Assembly (NCBI GenBank): GCA_021443405.1
Contig: JABUUA010000079.1
Span: 1-7,679, forward strand
Origin: Bacteroidaceae bacterium
GTDB lineage: Bacteria; Bacteroidota; Bacteroidia; Bacteroidales; Bacteroidaceae
DNA length: 7,679 nucleotides
Direction of reading: 5' to 3'
Position 1 is the first letter of the stretch. Every line of letters starts with the position of its first letter. The notes under the pieces are model-generated. The model made no database searches. It was given only the letters and a program-made list of their open reading frames with translations, and was not told the origin of the DNA. A program made the translations under genes and the position numbers. This document shows, one piece after another, positions 1 to 6,544 of this stretch.

Positions 1-1986
1 GCAGATTTCCTCGATGTAAGCCGCAATGCGCGGCACCTCGTCCAGACTATTCTTGAAGGTCAGCTGGTCGTCGCGGAGGGGCTTCGGGTTGTAGTGGACA
101 GCCATAATCGTGATGTCGTCGCTTTGAGCGGCGTCGTTCACAAACTCCTGTACGCTCTCCACTAAGCTGCCGACCAGTTGTTTGGCGGAGACGGTCGAGT
201 GGTCGGTGGCCACCTTCAGCAATCGTTCGTAGGTGAACAGCTCTTTCTGCTGGTTCTCAGCCTCGGTCACGCCGTCGGTGTAGAGCAGCAGTTTCTCGGA
301 GGGCAACAGGTCCATCTCGTTGAGCTGATAGCGGAAATTCTCCATCAAGCCTACGGGCAGGTTGCTTGCCATCGGCACTTTCGAGGGGCCGAGAGCGCCG
401 AGTTTCAGCATGGGGTCGTGGCCGGCATTGCAGAAACGTAAGTGCCCGTTGTTGAGGTTGAGCTCACCCATAATCAAGGTGACGAACATGTTGCGCTCGT
501 TGTTGGCGGCGATGGTGTTGTTGATGTTAGAAACAATGGCTTCGGGGCTCGTTTCGGTTCGCAACATGGCTCGGAACAAACTGATGGTGATGGCCATAAA
601 CATGGAAGCCGGCAATCCCTTTCCGCTCACGTCGCCAATAACGAAATACAGCCGATGGTTGCGGATGACAAAGTCGTAAAGATCGCCGCCCACTTCGCGA
701 GCCGCCTGAAGAAAGGCATAGACCTCCACGTTGTAGGGGTCGGAGAATGTGGGGAACAACCGGGCCAGCATGCTCATCTGTATGCTGTTGGCAATGCTCA
801 ATTCCTTCTCTATGACCTGTCGGGCGGCGGTGGTCTCCTCCAGCCGTGTCATGTAAGAACGTAACGACGTGCGCATGTGGTCGAGCGAAACGCCCAGGTC
901 CTGCACTTCGTCTCCCGTATCTACTTGCTTTATGGGCGTGTCGAAGTCGCCTTGTGCAATGCGAAGGGCCGCGGCGGAGAAAAGATGTATCGGTTTTGTG
1001 CGGAGGCGGATGATGCTTCGGACGATGGGAATGGTGACGGCGGCCATGAGAATCATCAGCAACAAGAGATACAGCACAACCTCCATTACGTGTTCGAACA
1101 CAAGCTCATACGGGGTGGTGATAAAGACGCCCCAGCCAATGCTCGGGATACTTGTGTAGCTCACCAACCACTTCTTTCCATTGTATTTTATGGTCAGCGT
1201 GCTGTCTTGCCCCGCCAAGATGCTGCGCCCGACTGCTTCCAGTCCCTCGCTGTTGTGCATTCGAGCGTCGGTGATGACGCTTTCGTTGGAGATGTATTCC
1301 TTGTTTTCGTGGATGATGTAGTGGCCGTCGTGGCTGATGACGTTAAGCATGTAAGCGTCGGTTGCATCGTCGGTCTGCTCGATTTCCTCCGTAAGAATCG
1401 TCAGACGCAAATCCACGCCGAGGAGACCTTGTAGTTGTCCGTTCTCGTCGTAGAGGGGATGACCGAACGTGCAAACCTTCTCGCCGCCGGCGTAATACGG
1501 AGTTGTCCAGTAGTTTTTGTGCAGACGCGTGGGGATGAGGTAATAAGGATAAGTGCGGAAATGATAGGTAGTGTCGCGCTGGTTGCGGCGCAGCGAACCG
1601 TCGGCATCGCGTATCACCTCCACCATCACGCCCTTGTCGCTGGCCAGAAACTGATGGGGCTCGAGGCAGACGAATGCATATTTCAGCCGCTCGTCCTTCA
1701 TCATCTCCTCTAACATTTTATAGGTGGATTCTTGGTCGTTCAGCACAAGACGCAGGGTGGTTTCGTAGGCCTCCACCCAGGTTTCTATGTTGGTGATGTC
1801 TTGTGTTATCTCTGAAGCATAGTAGTTTACCTTGTCGTGGGTGATGGTGTTTGCCTGCGAGAGAATCTCGACCTTTGCCCAGTAGGAGGCGATGCAAAAG
1901 ATGACGGCAAAGATGATGAGCACAAGTCCCGCTATCAGGAAGCTTAACTTGCCGGCGAAAGTTTTATGTCCTGTCGAGAGTTTCAT
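1..1986 (-). CDS. Membrane sensor phosphatase: Cache-HAMP-SpoIIE (PP2C), C-terminus cut by window edge
   Basis: Likely a membrane-bound serine/threonine phosphatase of the RsbU/SpoIIE type, which in partner-switching pathways dephosphorylates an anti-anti-sigma (STAS) protein. The visible 662 residues show a short cytoplasmic start, a membrane helix at about 14-36, and an extracytoplasmic region (about 40-295) resembling a double Cache sensor, with YYAGGEK near 165 followed by GVDLRL. A second helix lies at about 296-320 and a HAMP linker at about 320-375. The SpoIIE/PP2C domain (about 395-635) carries GGDLYDF (433-439), GDVSGKG (451-457), FCNAGHD (518-524), TDGVTEA (570-576) and SDD with D623/D624, so the metal-binding acidic residues are present. 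From about 639 the sequence resembles the start of an RsbW-like ATPase domain (TFKNSLDEVPRIAAYIEE). The ATG at 1986 overlaps the stop of the upstream binding-protein gene as ATGA, implying translational coupling. The reading frame is open to base 1, so the gene continues outside. The phosphatase assignment is firm; the target and ligand are unknown. Confidence 0.9.
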   Translation of the reverse strand, partial: MKLSTGHKTFAGKLSFLIAGLVLIIFAVIFCIASYWAKVEILSQANTITHDKVNYYASEITQDITNIETWVEAYETTLRLVLNDQESTYKMLEEMMKDERLKYAFVCLEPHQFLASDKGVMVEVIRDADGSLRRNQRDTTYHFRTYPYYLIPTRLHKNYWTTPYYAGGEKVCTFGHPLYDENGQLQGLLGVDLRLTILTEEIEQTDDATDAYMLNVISHDGHYIIHENKEYISNESVITDARMHNSEGLEAVGRSILAGQDSTLTIKYNGKKWLVSYTSIPSIGWGVFITTPYELVFEHVMEVVLYLLLLMILMAAVTIPIVRSIIRLRTKPIHLFSAAALRIAQGDFDTPIKQVDTGDEVQDLGVSLDHMRTSLRSYMTRLEETTAARQVIEKELSIANSIQMSMLARLFPTFSDPYNVEVYAFLQAAREVGGDLYDFVIRNHRLYFVIGDVSGKGLPASMFMAITISLFRAMLRTETSPEAIVSNINNTIAANNERNMFVTLIMGELNLNNGHLRFCNAGHDPMLKLGALGPSKVPMASNLPVGLMENFRYQLNEMDLLPSEKLLLYTDGVTEAENQQKELFTYERLLKVATDHSTVSAKQLVGSLVESVQEFVNDAAQSDDITIMAVHYNPKPLRDDQLTFKNSLDEVPRIAAYIEEIC

Positions 1987-2960
1987 GGTAAGTTCGGGCA
2001 AAATTCTTGGTAAGTACAGCGGAATTCGCCCAGATGTCCAGTGACATTGAGCAGTTCCATCGCATAGAGGAAATCACTCTCCTTCAGACGCATGTCGGCT
2101 TGTGCTTTCCCCGAAGTAATCAACTTCTGGAGATTGCCGATGCCTCTCCGTTCGTGATAGAAGTTGCGGCGCAGGCGATAGTTCCCCATCGTTTGCAGGA
2201 CTAAGTCGGTGGCTCGGTCCGGTTCCGCAAAGGCGCGCTCCCATCCGGCCTTGACAGCTTGGACAAAAGCCTCCACTTCTTCGCGATGCGTATAGTAGAA
2301 ATCTTCCTCCACATACAGACCGTCGTCGAGAATGTCGAGCCCTAACTCCTGAAAGGTAAGGACGCAGGCGCTGTCCATCAGCATTCCCGACTCCTCGAGC
2401 TGCAGTAACTCGTTGTGGGTCGTGCACATCGTGTTCTCCACAGCCCCGGCCAAGAACGCCTCGATGCCGCCAAATATCTCTATAAATTGCACATGACCTT
2501 GCGTCTGCTGGTCGATGAACGATTGGATGGCGGGATTGAATCTATGCCACAACGCCACTTCTTGGTCGCCAAGGTCGTCGATGTTCTGAATGTGATGATG
2601 AGAGACGATGCAGTAACTGCTGATTTGTGTAGGTTGTAACACGTTGACAATCCGTTCTCCTTTACTACGCGCTTCCAAGGCATCGAGCAAATGCATCACC
2701 GCGAAGTCCGCTTTTCCGCTCATGAGCATCTCTTGGGAAGAATGAACAGAATCGTGGAAATGCAAGGTGACGTCGAGACCATTGTCGCGGAAGAACCCTT
2801 CTTCCGCCGCAACGATGTAGCCGGCAAACTGCGATTGGGCGGTCCAGTTGGTGCTCAGCACAAAGCGCGACGGCTTGTTGTGCTGAAGAACCGCCGTGAC
2901 CGTAGCCACGGAAAAGAGAAAAAGTGCGGTGCACAAAAATATAATTTTAAGTTTGCGCAT
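1983..2960 (-). CDS. NMT1/THI5-family periplasmic substrate-binding protein, orphan
   Basis: Predicted periplasmic solute-binding protein of 325 residues, of the type used for HMP or other thiamine precursors, sulfonates or nitrate. It starts with MRKLK and a hydrophobic stretch at 6-25, a signal peptide or membrane anchor. No lipobox cysteine follows; a weak VTA cleavage site ends near residue 23. Family hallmarks are STNW (36-39), FAGYIVAAEEGFFRDNGLDV (45-64) and SGKADFAVM (81-89). The frame continues upstream to a TTG at 2987, but that codon overlaps the -7 promoter box, so the ATG at 2960 is preferred. The stop TGA at 1983-1985 overlaps the start of the Cache-HAMP-SpoIIE phosphatase gene. 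No permease or ATPase gene lies beside it in the window. Together with the coupling to a sensor protein, this suggests the protein presents a ligand to the phosphatase rather than feeding a transporter; that is inference. The ligand cannot be read from the sequence; despite the family name, thiamine relevance is unproven. Confidence 0.85.
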   Translation of the reverse strand: MRKLKIIFLCTALFLFSVATVTAVLQHNKPSRFVLSTNWTAQSQFAGYIVAAEEGFFRDNGLDVTLHFHDSVHSSQEMLMSGKADFAVMHLLDALEARSKGERIVNVLQPTQISSYCIVSHHHIQNIDDLGDQEVALWHRFNPAIQSFIDQQTQGHVQFIEIFGGIEAFLAGAVENTMCTTHNELLQLEESGMLMDSACVLTFQELGLDILDDGLYVEEDFYYTHREEVEAFVQAVKAGWERAFAEPDRATDLVLQTMGNYRLRRNFYHERRGIGNLQKLITSGKAQADMRLKESDFLYAMELLNVTGHLGEFRCTYQEFCPNLP

Positions 2961-2984
2961 GGGGCTTGTCGGCGTATTTTCCCA

Positions 2985-2992
2985 CAAATATA
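2985..2992 (-). promoter_or_regulatory. Probable -7 promoter box of the binding-protein/phosphatase operon
   Basis: On the minus strand this reads TATATTTG, a full match to the Bacteroidetes -7 consensus TAnnTTTG. It lies 24 bases upstream of the chosen ATG, which would give a leader of roughly 18 bases. No convincing TTTG-like -33 box is seen at the usual spacing of about 19 bases, so the call rests on the -7 box and its position. Confidence 0.5.
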
Positions 2993-3047
2993 CTAATTCT
3001 TCTCGGATAGTTCCGCTTTTACAGCGAGAAATGTTTGTGGAAGCCTG

Positions 3048-3083
3048 AAAAAAAAGGAGGGCCCTGCCTCCCGGCAGAGCCCT
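3048..3083 (-). terminator. Intrinsic terminator of rpsP
   Basis: Read on the minus strand, an 11-bp stem (arms at 3073-3083 and 3058-3068) closes a GGGA tetraloop and is followed by CC and eight T residues (3048-3055). One pair is G-U in the minus-strand transcript; on the opposite strand the same position is a C/A mismatch. The hairpin begins 53 bases after the rpsP stop and separates rpsP from the downstream binding-protein operon. Confidence 0.9.
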
Positions 3084-3136
3084 TCTATGGTGTTTGGAAA
3101 ATCTATTAGAATAAAATTGTTAACTTTTGATTACGC

Positions 3137-3700
3137 TTACGCCTCGGCGGGAGTTTCTGCTGCGGGCTCGGCAGCCTCGGCGGCTTCTGCGGTTGCTTCT
3201 GCAGCAGCCTCGGCCTCAGCCTCAGCCTTTGCGGCAGCCTCAGCAGCCTTCTTCTCAGCTACTTTCTTTGCAATCTCTTCGTTGGCCTTCTTCTCGGCAG
3301 CCAGCGTGGCTGCGGCAGCAGCCTTTTTGTCGGCAGCGAGTTTCGCTTCGATGGAAGCAAGACCCTTTTGCTTGTCGGCCTTCCAAGCCTCAAACTTAGC
3401 CTGTGCCGTAGCTTCGTCAAAAGCGCCCTTCTTCACGCCAGTCTTCAGGTGTTTCATGAGGTACACGCCCTCACCTGAGAGGATGTTGCGAACCGTATCG
3501 GTAGGTTGTGCACCGCACTCTACCCAATACAAGGCACGATCGAATTTCAAATCTACAGTGGCAGGATTGGTGTTGGGGTTGTAAGTACCAATCTTTTCTG
3601 TAAACTTACCATCACGTGGAGCTCTTACATCAGCGATCACAATGCTGTAGAAGGCATAGCTCTTACGGCCGTGGCGCTGTAATCTGATTTTTGTTGCCAT
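3137..3700 (-). CDS. rpsP: 30S ribosomal protein S16 with long Ala/Lys/Glu-rich C-terminal tail
   Basis: Component of the 30S ribosomal subunit that binds 16S rRNA and supports subunit assembly. The N-terminal 80-odd residues are typical S16: MATKIRLQRHGRK (1-13), YSIVIAD (18-24), IGTYNP (37-42), and LSGEGVYLMKHL (74-85). The full protein is 187 residues, against about 80-90 in E. coli. The rest is a low-complexity extension that is Lys/Ala-rich to about 152 and Ala/Glu-rich and nearly lysine-free afterwards. Long S16 tails are known in Bacteroidetes. The start is the ATG at 3700, fixed by the conserved MATKIRL N-terminus. The stop TAA is followed one codon later by a second in-frame TAA (3131-3133). 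The gene has its own promoter and terminator and no rimM, trmD or rplS beside it, unlike the E. coli arrangement. The S16 identity is essentially certain; any function of the tail is unknown. Confidence 0.98.
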   Translation of the reverse strand: MATKIRLQRHGRKSYAFYSIVIADVRAPRDGKFTEKIGTYNPNTNPATVDLKFDRALYWVECGAQPTDTVRNILSGEGVYLMKHLKTGVKKGAFDEATAQAKFEAWKADKQKGLASIEAKLAADKKAAAAATLAAEKKANEEIAKKVAEKKAAEAAAKAEAEAEAAAEATAEAAEAAEPAAETPAEA

Positions 3701-3761
3701 AAATGAGTTAAAATTTTATTTAATAGGTTTGAAATATACTGCCAACTCGTGACAGCGGGCA

Positions 3762-3792
3762 CAAAGTTACAACAATTTCTCCGATTACCAAT
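3762..3792 (-). promoter_or_regulatory. Promoter of rpsP (-33 and -7 boxes)
   Basis: On the minus strand, ATTG (3789-3792) is followed after exactly 19 bases by TAACTTTG (3762-3769). This fits the Bacteroidetes vegetative arrangement of a TTG-type -33 box and TAnnTTTG. Transcription would start near 3755, giving an AT-rich leader of about 54 bases. A second, imperfect -7-like sequence, TATATTTC, lies nearer the gene at 3731-3738 and could be an alternative. Confidence 0.7.
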
Positions 3793-3823
3793 GCTTTTGC
3801 CTAATTATTTACAAGGTAAGGCT

Positions 3824-5779
3824 TCATTTTGCCTTCATCGAGGCGCGGATGAGGTAGGTAATCAGCATGCAGTACATGCCGATGGACAACAGTTCGGACA
3901 TAGGGTTGGCCCACCAATTTGTGAAGTCGAACTCCACGCCGCCGAAGCGCAACGCCGCGGCCACCACGCCCATGAGAGCGCCGCCGGCGATGAAGCCGCT
4001 GCTCAGCAGAGTGCCGCGTTCGCCGCGTGCTGCATTGACGGCGGGGTCGCTGGAACGGGTGGTTACAAACCAGTTGACGGCGCCGCCCACTAACAGCGGC
4101 AGGTTCAGTTCGATGGGGATGAACATTCCCAAGGCAAAGGCGAGGGCCGAGACACCGAAGGCGTTGAGCAGCAATGAAATCGCCGCTCCGATTCCGTAGA
4201 GCAACCACGGAGCTCCCTCGCCGCTCATGAGCGGTTCGATGACGGCGGCCATGGCGTTGGCTTGAGGCGCCGCGAGTTGTCCGTTGGTAAATCCGTACGT
4301 TTTGTTCAGAATCATGATGACGCCCGCTACGGTGGCCGCGCTGACGAGTGTGCCCAGGAATTTCCAGGTCTCTTGTTTTTTCGGCGTACTGCCCAGCCAG
4401 TAACCGATTTTGAGGTCGGTCACAAAACCGCCCGCCATGCTTAGCGCGGTGCAGACCACGCCGCCCATGATGAGGGCGGCCACCATGCCCGAAGTGCCGT
4501 GGAGTCCCACGCTGACCATGATGACCGAGGCAAGGATGAGGGTCATGAGCGTCATGCCGCTGACGGGATTGCTGCCGACGATGGCGATGGCGTTGGCCGC
4601 CACGGTGGTGAACAGGAAGGCGATGGCGGCGACCAACAGAATGGCCACGCCGCTAAACAGCCAGTTCTCCTGCATGACGCTGAAGTGGAAGAACAGGAAT
4701 ATGCTCACAAGGGCGGTGATGGCCAGTGTGATGACTTGTTTCATGGGCAGGTCGAGCTGCGTTCGCTGGGTTTCGGCCTGCTTGGCGCTCAGTTGGCCGG
4801 CCAGCGAGAAGGCGCCCATAATCACCTTGCGGCTGTTCCATATGCCGATGATGCCGGCCATGGCAATGCCGCCGATGCCGATGCTCTTGGCATATTTGAA
4901 CAGCGCCTCGGGCTCCGCCATGGCGGCGGTAAGTCCCTCGGCGATGGGGAGTTCGGGGAAGAAAAGAGCGATGCCCGGAACGATGACCCACCAGATGAGC
5001 AGACTGCCGAGGCAGATGATGAGCGCATATTTGAAGCCGACGATGTAGCCCATGCCGAGCACGGCGGCTCCCGTGTTGAGCTTCAGCACAAGTTTCGCTT
5101 TGGTGGCGACGGTCTCGCCGAAATACAAGGCCCGCGATGTGAAGTTCTCGTTCCAAAGGCCGAAGGTGGCGACCACGAAGTCGAACAGACCGCCGATGAG
5201 GCCCGCAAAGAGCAAGGGCTTGGCCTGGTTGTTGCTGCTTTCGCCTGTGATGAGCACTTGCGTGCTGGCCGTGGCTTCGGGGAAGGGATAATGGCCGTGC
5301 ATGTCCTTCACAAAGTATTTGCGGAAGGGGATGAGGAACAGAATGCCCAGGACGCCGCCCAACAGCGAGGCGAGGAACACCTGCAGGAACGAGACGGTCA
5401 TCTCGGGGTATTTGGCTTGCAGGATGTAGAGCGCGGGCAAGGTGAAGATGGCGCCAGCCACCACCACGCCCGAGCAGGCGCCGATGCTCTGAATCATGAC
5501 GTTCTCGCCCAGCGCCCCTTTCCGCTTGGTGGCTCCGGTGAGTCCGACGGCGATGATGGTGATGGGGATGGCCGCCTCGAACACTTGTCCCACCTTGAGT
5601 CCGAGATAGGCGCAGGCGGCGCTGAAGACAACGGCCATCAGCAGTCCCCACGACACCGACCAGGCGGTCACCTCGCGCGGTTGCTGGCTGTCGTTCATCA
5701 GCGGTTCGTAGTGTTCTCCCTCGGCCAGGGGGCGCATGGCGTTCTCGGGCAGTCCGGCCGTTTTTTTGTTGTCTTCCAT
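3824..5779 (-). CDS. OPT-family oligopeptide transporter
   Basis: Polytopic inner-membrane transporter of the OPT superfamily, whose members take up small peptides or metal-chelate compounds, generally driven by protons. The 651 residues match the usual length of bacterial members. After a polar N-terminus of about 40 residues there are roughly fifteen hydrophobic segments. Recognisable family stretches are AYLGLKVGQVF (57-67), ENVMIQSIGACSG (from 92), FPEATASTQVL (from 166), NPVSGMT (about 402-408), TDLKIGYWLG (from about 453), and FGVSALAFALGMFIPIEL followed by VNWFVTTR near the end. The frame extends upstream to a TTG at 5818, but that codon sits inside a TAnnTTTG promoter box, so the ATG at 5779 is preferred. 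The protein ends in MKAK. It is transcribed away from the ThiE-like gene and lies upstream of rpsP on the same strand. No clear terminator follows it, so some read-through into rpsP is possible. The substrate cannot be assigned. Confidence 0.93.
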   Translation of the reverse strand: MEDNKKTAGLPENAMRPLAEGEHYEPLMNDSQQPREVTAWSVSWGLLMAVVFSAACAYLGLKVGQVFEAAIPITIIAVGLTGATKRKGALGENVMIQSIGACSGVVVAGAIFTLPALYILQAKYPEMTVSFLQVFLASLLGGVLGILFLIPFRKYFVKDMHGHYPFPEATASTQVLITGESSNNQAKPLLFAGLIGGLFDFVVATFGLWNENFTSRALYFGETVATKAKLVLKLNTGAAVLGMGYIVGFKYALIICLGSLLIWWVIVPGIALFFPELPIAEGLTAAMAEPEALFKYAKSIGIGGIAMAGIIGIWNSRKVIMGAFSLAGQLSAKQAETQRTQLDLPMKQVITLAITALVSIFLFFHFSVMQENWLFSGVAILLVAAIAFLFTTVAANAIAIVGSNPVSGMTLMTLILASVIMVSVGLHGTSGMVAALIMGGVVCTALSMAGGFVTDLKIGYWLGSTPKKQETWKFLGTLVSAATVAGVIMILNKTYGFTNGQLAAPQANAMAAVIEPLMSGEGAPWLLYGIGAAISLLLNAFGVSALAFALGMFIPIELNLPLLVGGAVNWFVTTRSSDPAVNAARGERGTLLSSGFIAGGALMGVVAAALRFGGVEFDFTNWWANPMSELLSIGMYCMLITYLIRASMKAK

Positions 5780-5815
5780 CGTTGTATTATTTGTTTTCGT
5801 TTCAGATTCTCCGTA

Positions 5816-5823
5816 CAAAGGTA
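5816..5823 (-). promoter_or_regulatory. -7 promoter box of the OPT transporter gene
   Basis: The minus strand reads TACCTTTG, an exact TAnnTTTG match, 36 bases upstream of the chosen ATG. The predicted leader is about 30 bases. The -33 region is a T-rich run without a clear TTTG. The same octamer occurs on the plus strand at 5879-5886, facing the other way. Confidence 0.6.
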
Positions 5824-5878
5824 CAAATTAGTGGGGAAAAAAATGCGCGGAACAGTCTAAATTGTGAAAAATAAGTAT

Positions 5879-5886
5879 TACCTTTG
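5879..5886 (+). promoter_or_regulatory. -7 promoter box of the ThiE-like/prs operon
   Basis: TACCTTTG is an exact match to the Bacteroidetes -7 consensus, 23 bases before the ATG at 5910. The predicted leader is short, about 15-20 bases. An ATTG at 5861-5864 is only 14 bases upstream, closer than the usual spacing of about 19, so the -33 element is uncertain. Confidence 0.6.
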
Positions 5887-5909
5887 CAGACATAAACGAA
5901 ACAGACGGC

Positions 5910-6518
5910 ATGAAACTGATTTTATTGTCAAATCCCGACTTCTTCGTTGAGGAGGATAAGATATTGGCCACTCTTTTCGAGGAGGGTCTTGATATACTGC
6001 ATCTTCGCAAGCCTAACAGCGAGCCCGTGTTCTGCGAGCGACTGCTGACGTTGCTGCCCGAGCGCTATCACAAGAGCGTGGTGGTTCACGACCACTTCTA
6101 TCTCAAGGAGGAGTTCAACCTGATGGGCATCCACATCAGCCACCACAATCCCGTCCCCCCGGCCGACTACCACGACATGATGTCGCGAACCTGCTACACG
6201 CTCGACGAGGTGGTGGAGCAGAAGCCCGTCAGCAAATACGTGATTCTCAAGAACGTGTTTGACAGCATCAGCGAGCCCTCCTACGTGGCCCGCTTCACGC
6301 AGGACGAGCTCTACGCCGCCGCGCGGAAGGGAATCATCGACAAACACGTGATGGCCCAGGGCGGCATCGCCCTTGAGAATCTCGACCAGCTGAAGGAATT
6401 CGGCTTCGGCGGCGCCGTCATCCGCGGCGACCTCTGGAAGCGCTTCAACATCCACCGGGGCAGCGACTTCAAGGAACTCATCGCCCACTTCCGCCGACTC
6501 CGTAAAGCGGCCGACTAA
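5910..6518 (+). CDS. ThiE/TenI-family protein (thiamine phosphate synthase-like)
   Basis: Predicted cytoplasmic TIM-barrel protein of 202 residues related to thiamine phosphate synthase (ThiE), which joins HMP pyrophosphate to thiazole phosphate, and to its paralogue TenI. Segments line up in order with ThiE landmarks. HLRKP (31-35) stands for the QLREK strand and VVVHDHF (57-63) for the VND strand. GIHISHHN (73-80) stands for GVHLGQDD, SRTCYTLDE (92-100) for GVSVHTxxE, VFDSISEP (116-123) for the VFPTxTK loop, and AQGGI (149-153) for AIGGI. Several residues that bind substrate or magnesium in true ThiE look changed: the Asn of ND is His60, and the acidic pair after GVHLG is replaced by His/Asn. 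The protein may therefore be a TenI-like or divergent family member rather than a working synthase. It is followed 26 bases later by prs and probably shares its transcript. No other thiamine biosynthesis gene is visible here. Family membership is firm; the reaction is uncertain. Confidence 0.8.
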   Translation: MKLILLSNPDFFVEEDKILATLFEEGLDILHLRKPNSEPVFCERLLTLLPERYHKSVVVHDHFYLKEEFNLMGIHISHHNPVPPADYHDMMSRTCYTLDEVVEQKPVSKYVILKNVFDSISEPSYVARFTQDELYAAARKGIIDKHVMAQGGIALENLDQLKEFGFGGAVIRGDLWKRFNIHRGSDFKELIAHFRRLRKAAD

Positions 6519-6544
6519 CGAAAACTTACGACCTACAACATACT

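Noticed and set aside
877..1434. Plus-strand frames opposite the sensor phosphatase (also 178-441, 442-864 and 1435-1713)
   Set aside because: The minus strand holds one continuous frame with ordered Cache, HAMP and PP2C motifs; these plus-strand frames are shadows without family features.
3087..3584. Ala/Ser-rich 165-codon frame on the plus strand
   Set aside because: It is the complement of the repetitive Ala/Lys/Glu tail of S16 and starts within the rpsP terminator; its composition is a by-product of that tail.
3817..3837. Possible hairpin (AAGGC/GCCTT) at the OPT stop codon as a terminator
   Set aside because: The stem is only 5 bp, spans the stop codon and is not followed by a T tract, so it does not qualify as an intrinsic terminator.
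4653..5651. 332-codon open frame on the minus strand
   Set aside because: It lies inside the OPT gene in another frame. The Arg/His-rich translation has no domain, while the overlapping frame clearly encodes the transporter.
4499..5860. 453-codon open frame on the plus strand
   Set aside because: It is antisense to the OPT transporter gene. Its His/Gly/Asp/Glu-rich, low-complexity translation is what the complement of a GC-rich membrane-protein gene gives, and it has no recognisable domain.
1983..6518. A thiamine gene cluster linking the NMT1/THI5-type binding protein and the ThiE-like protein
   Set aside because: The two are on opposite strands, over 2.9 kb apart and separated by rpsP and the OPT gene. 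No TPP riboswitch-like leader was recognised, so a common thiamine role is not supported.
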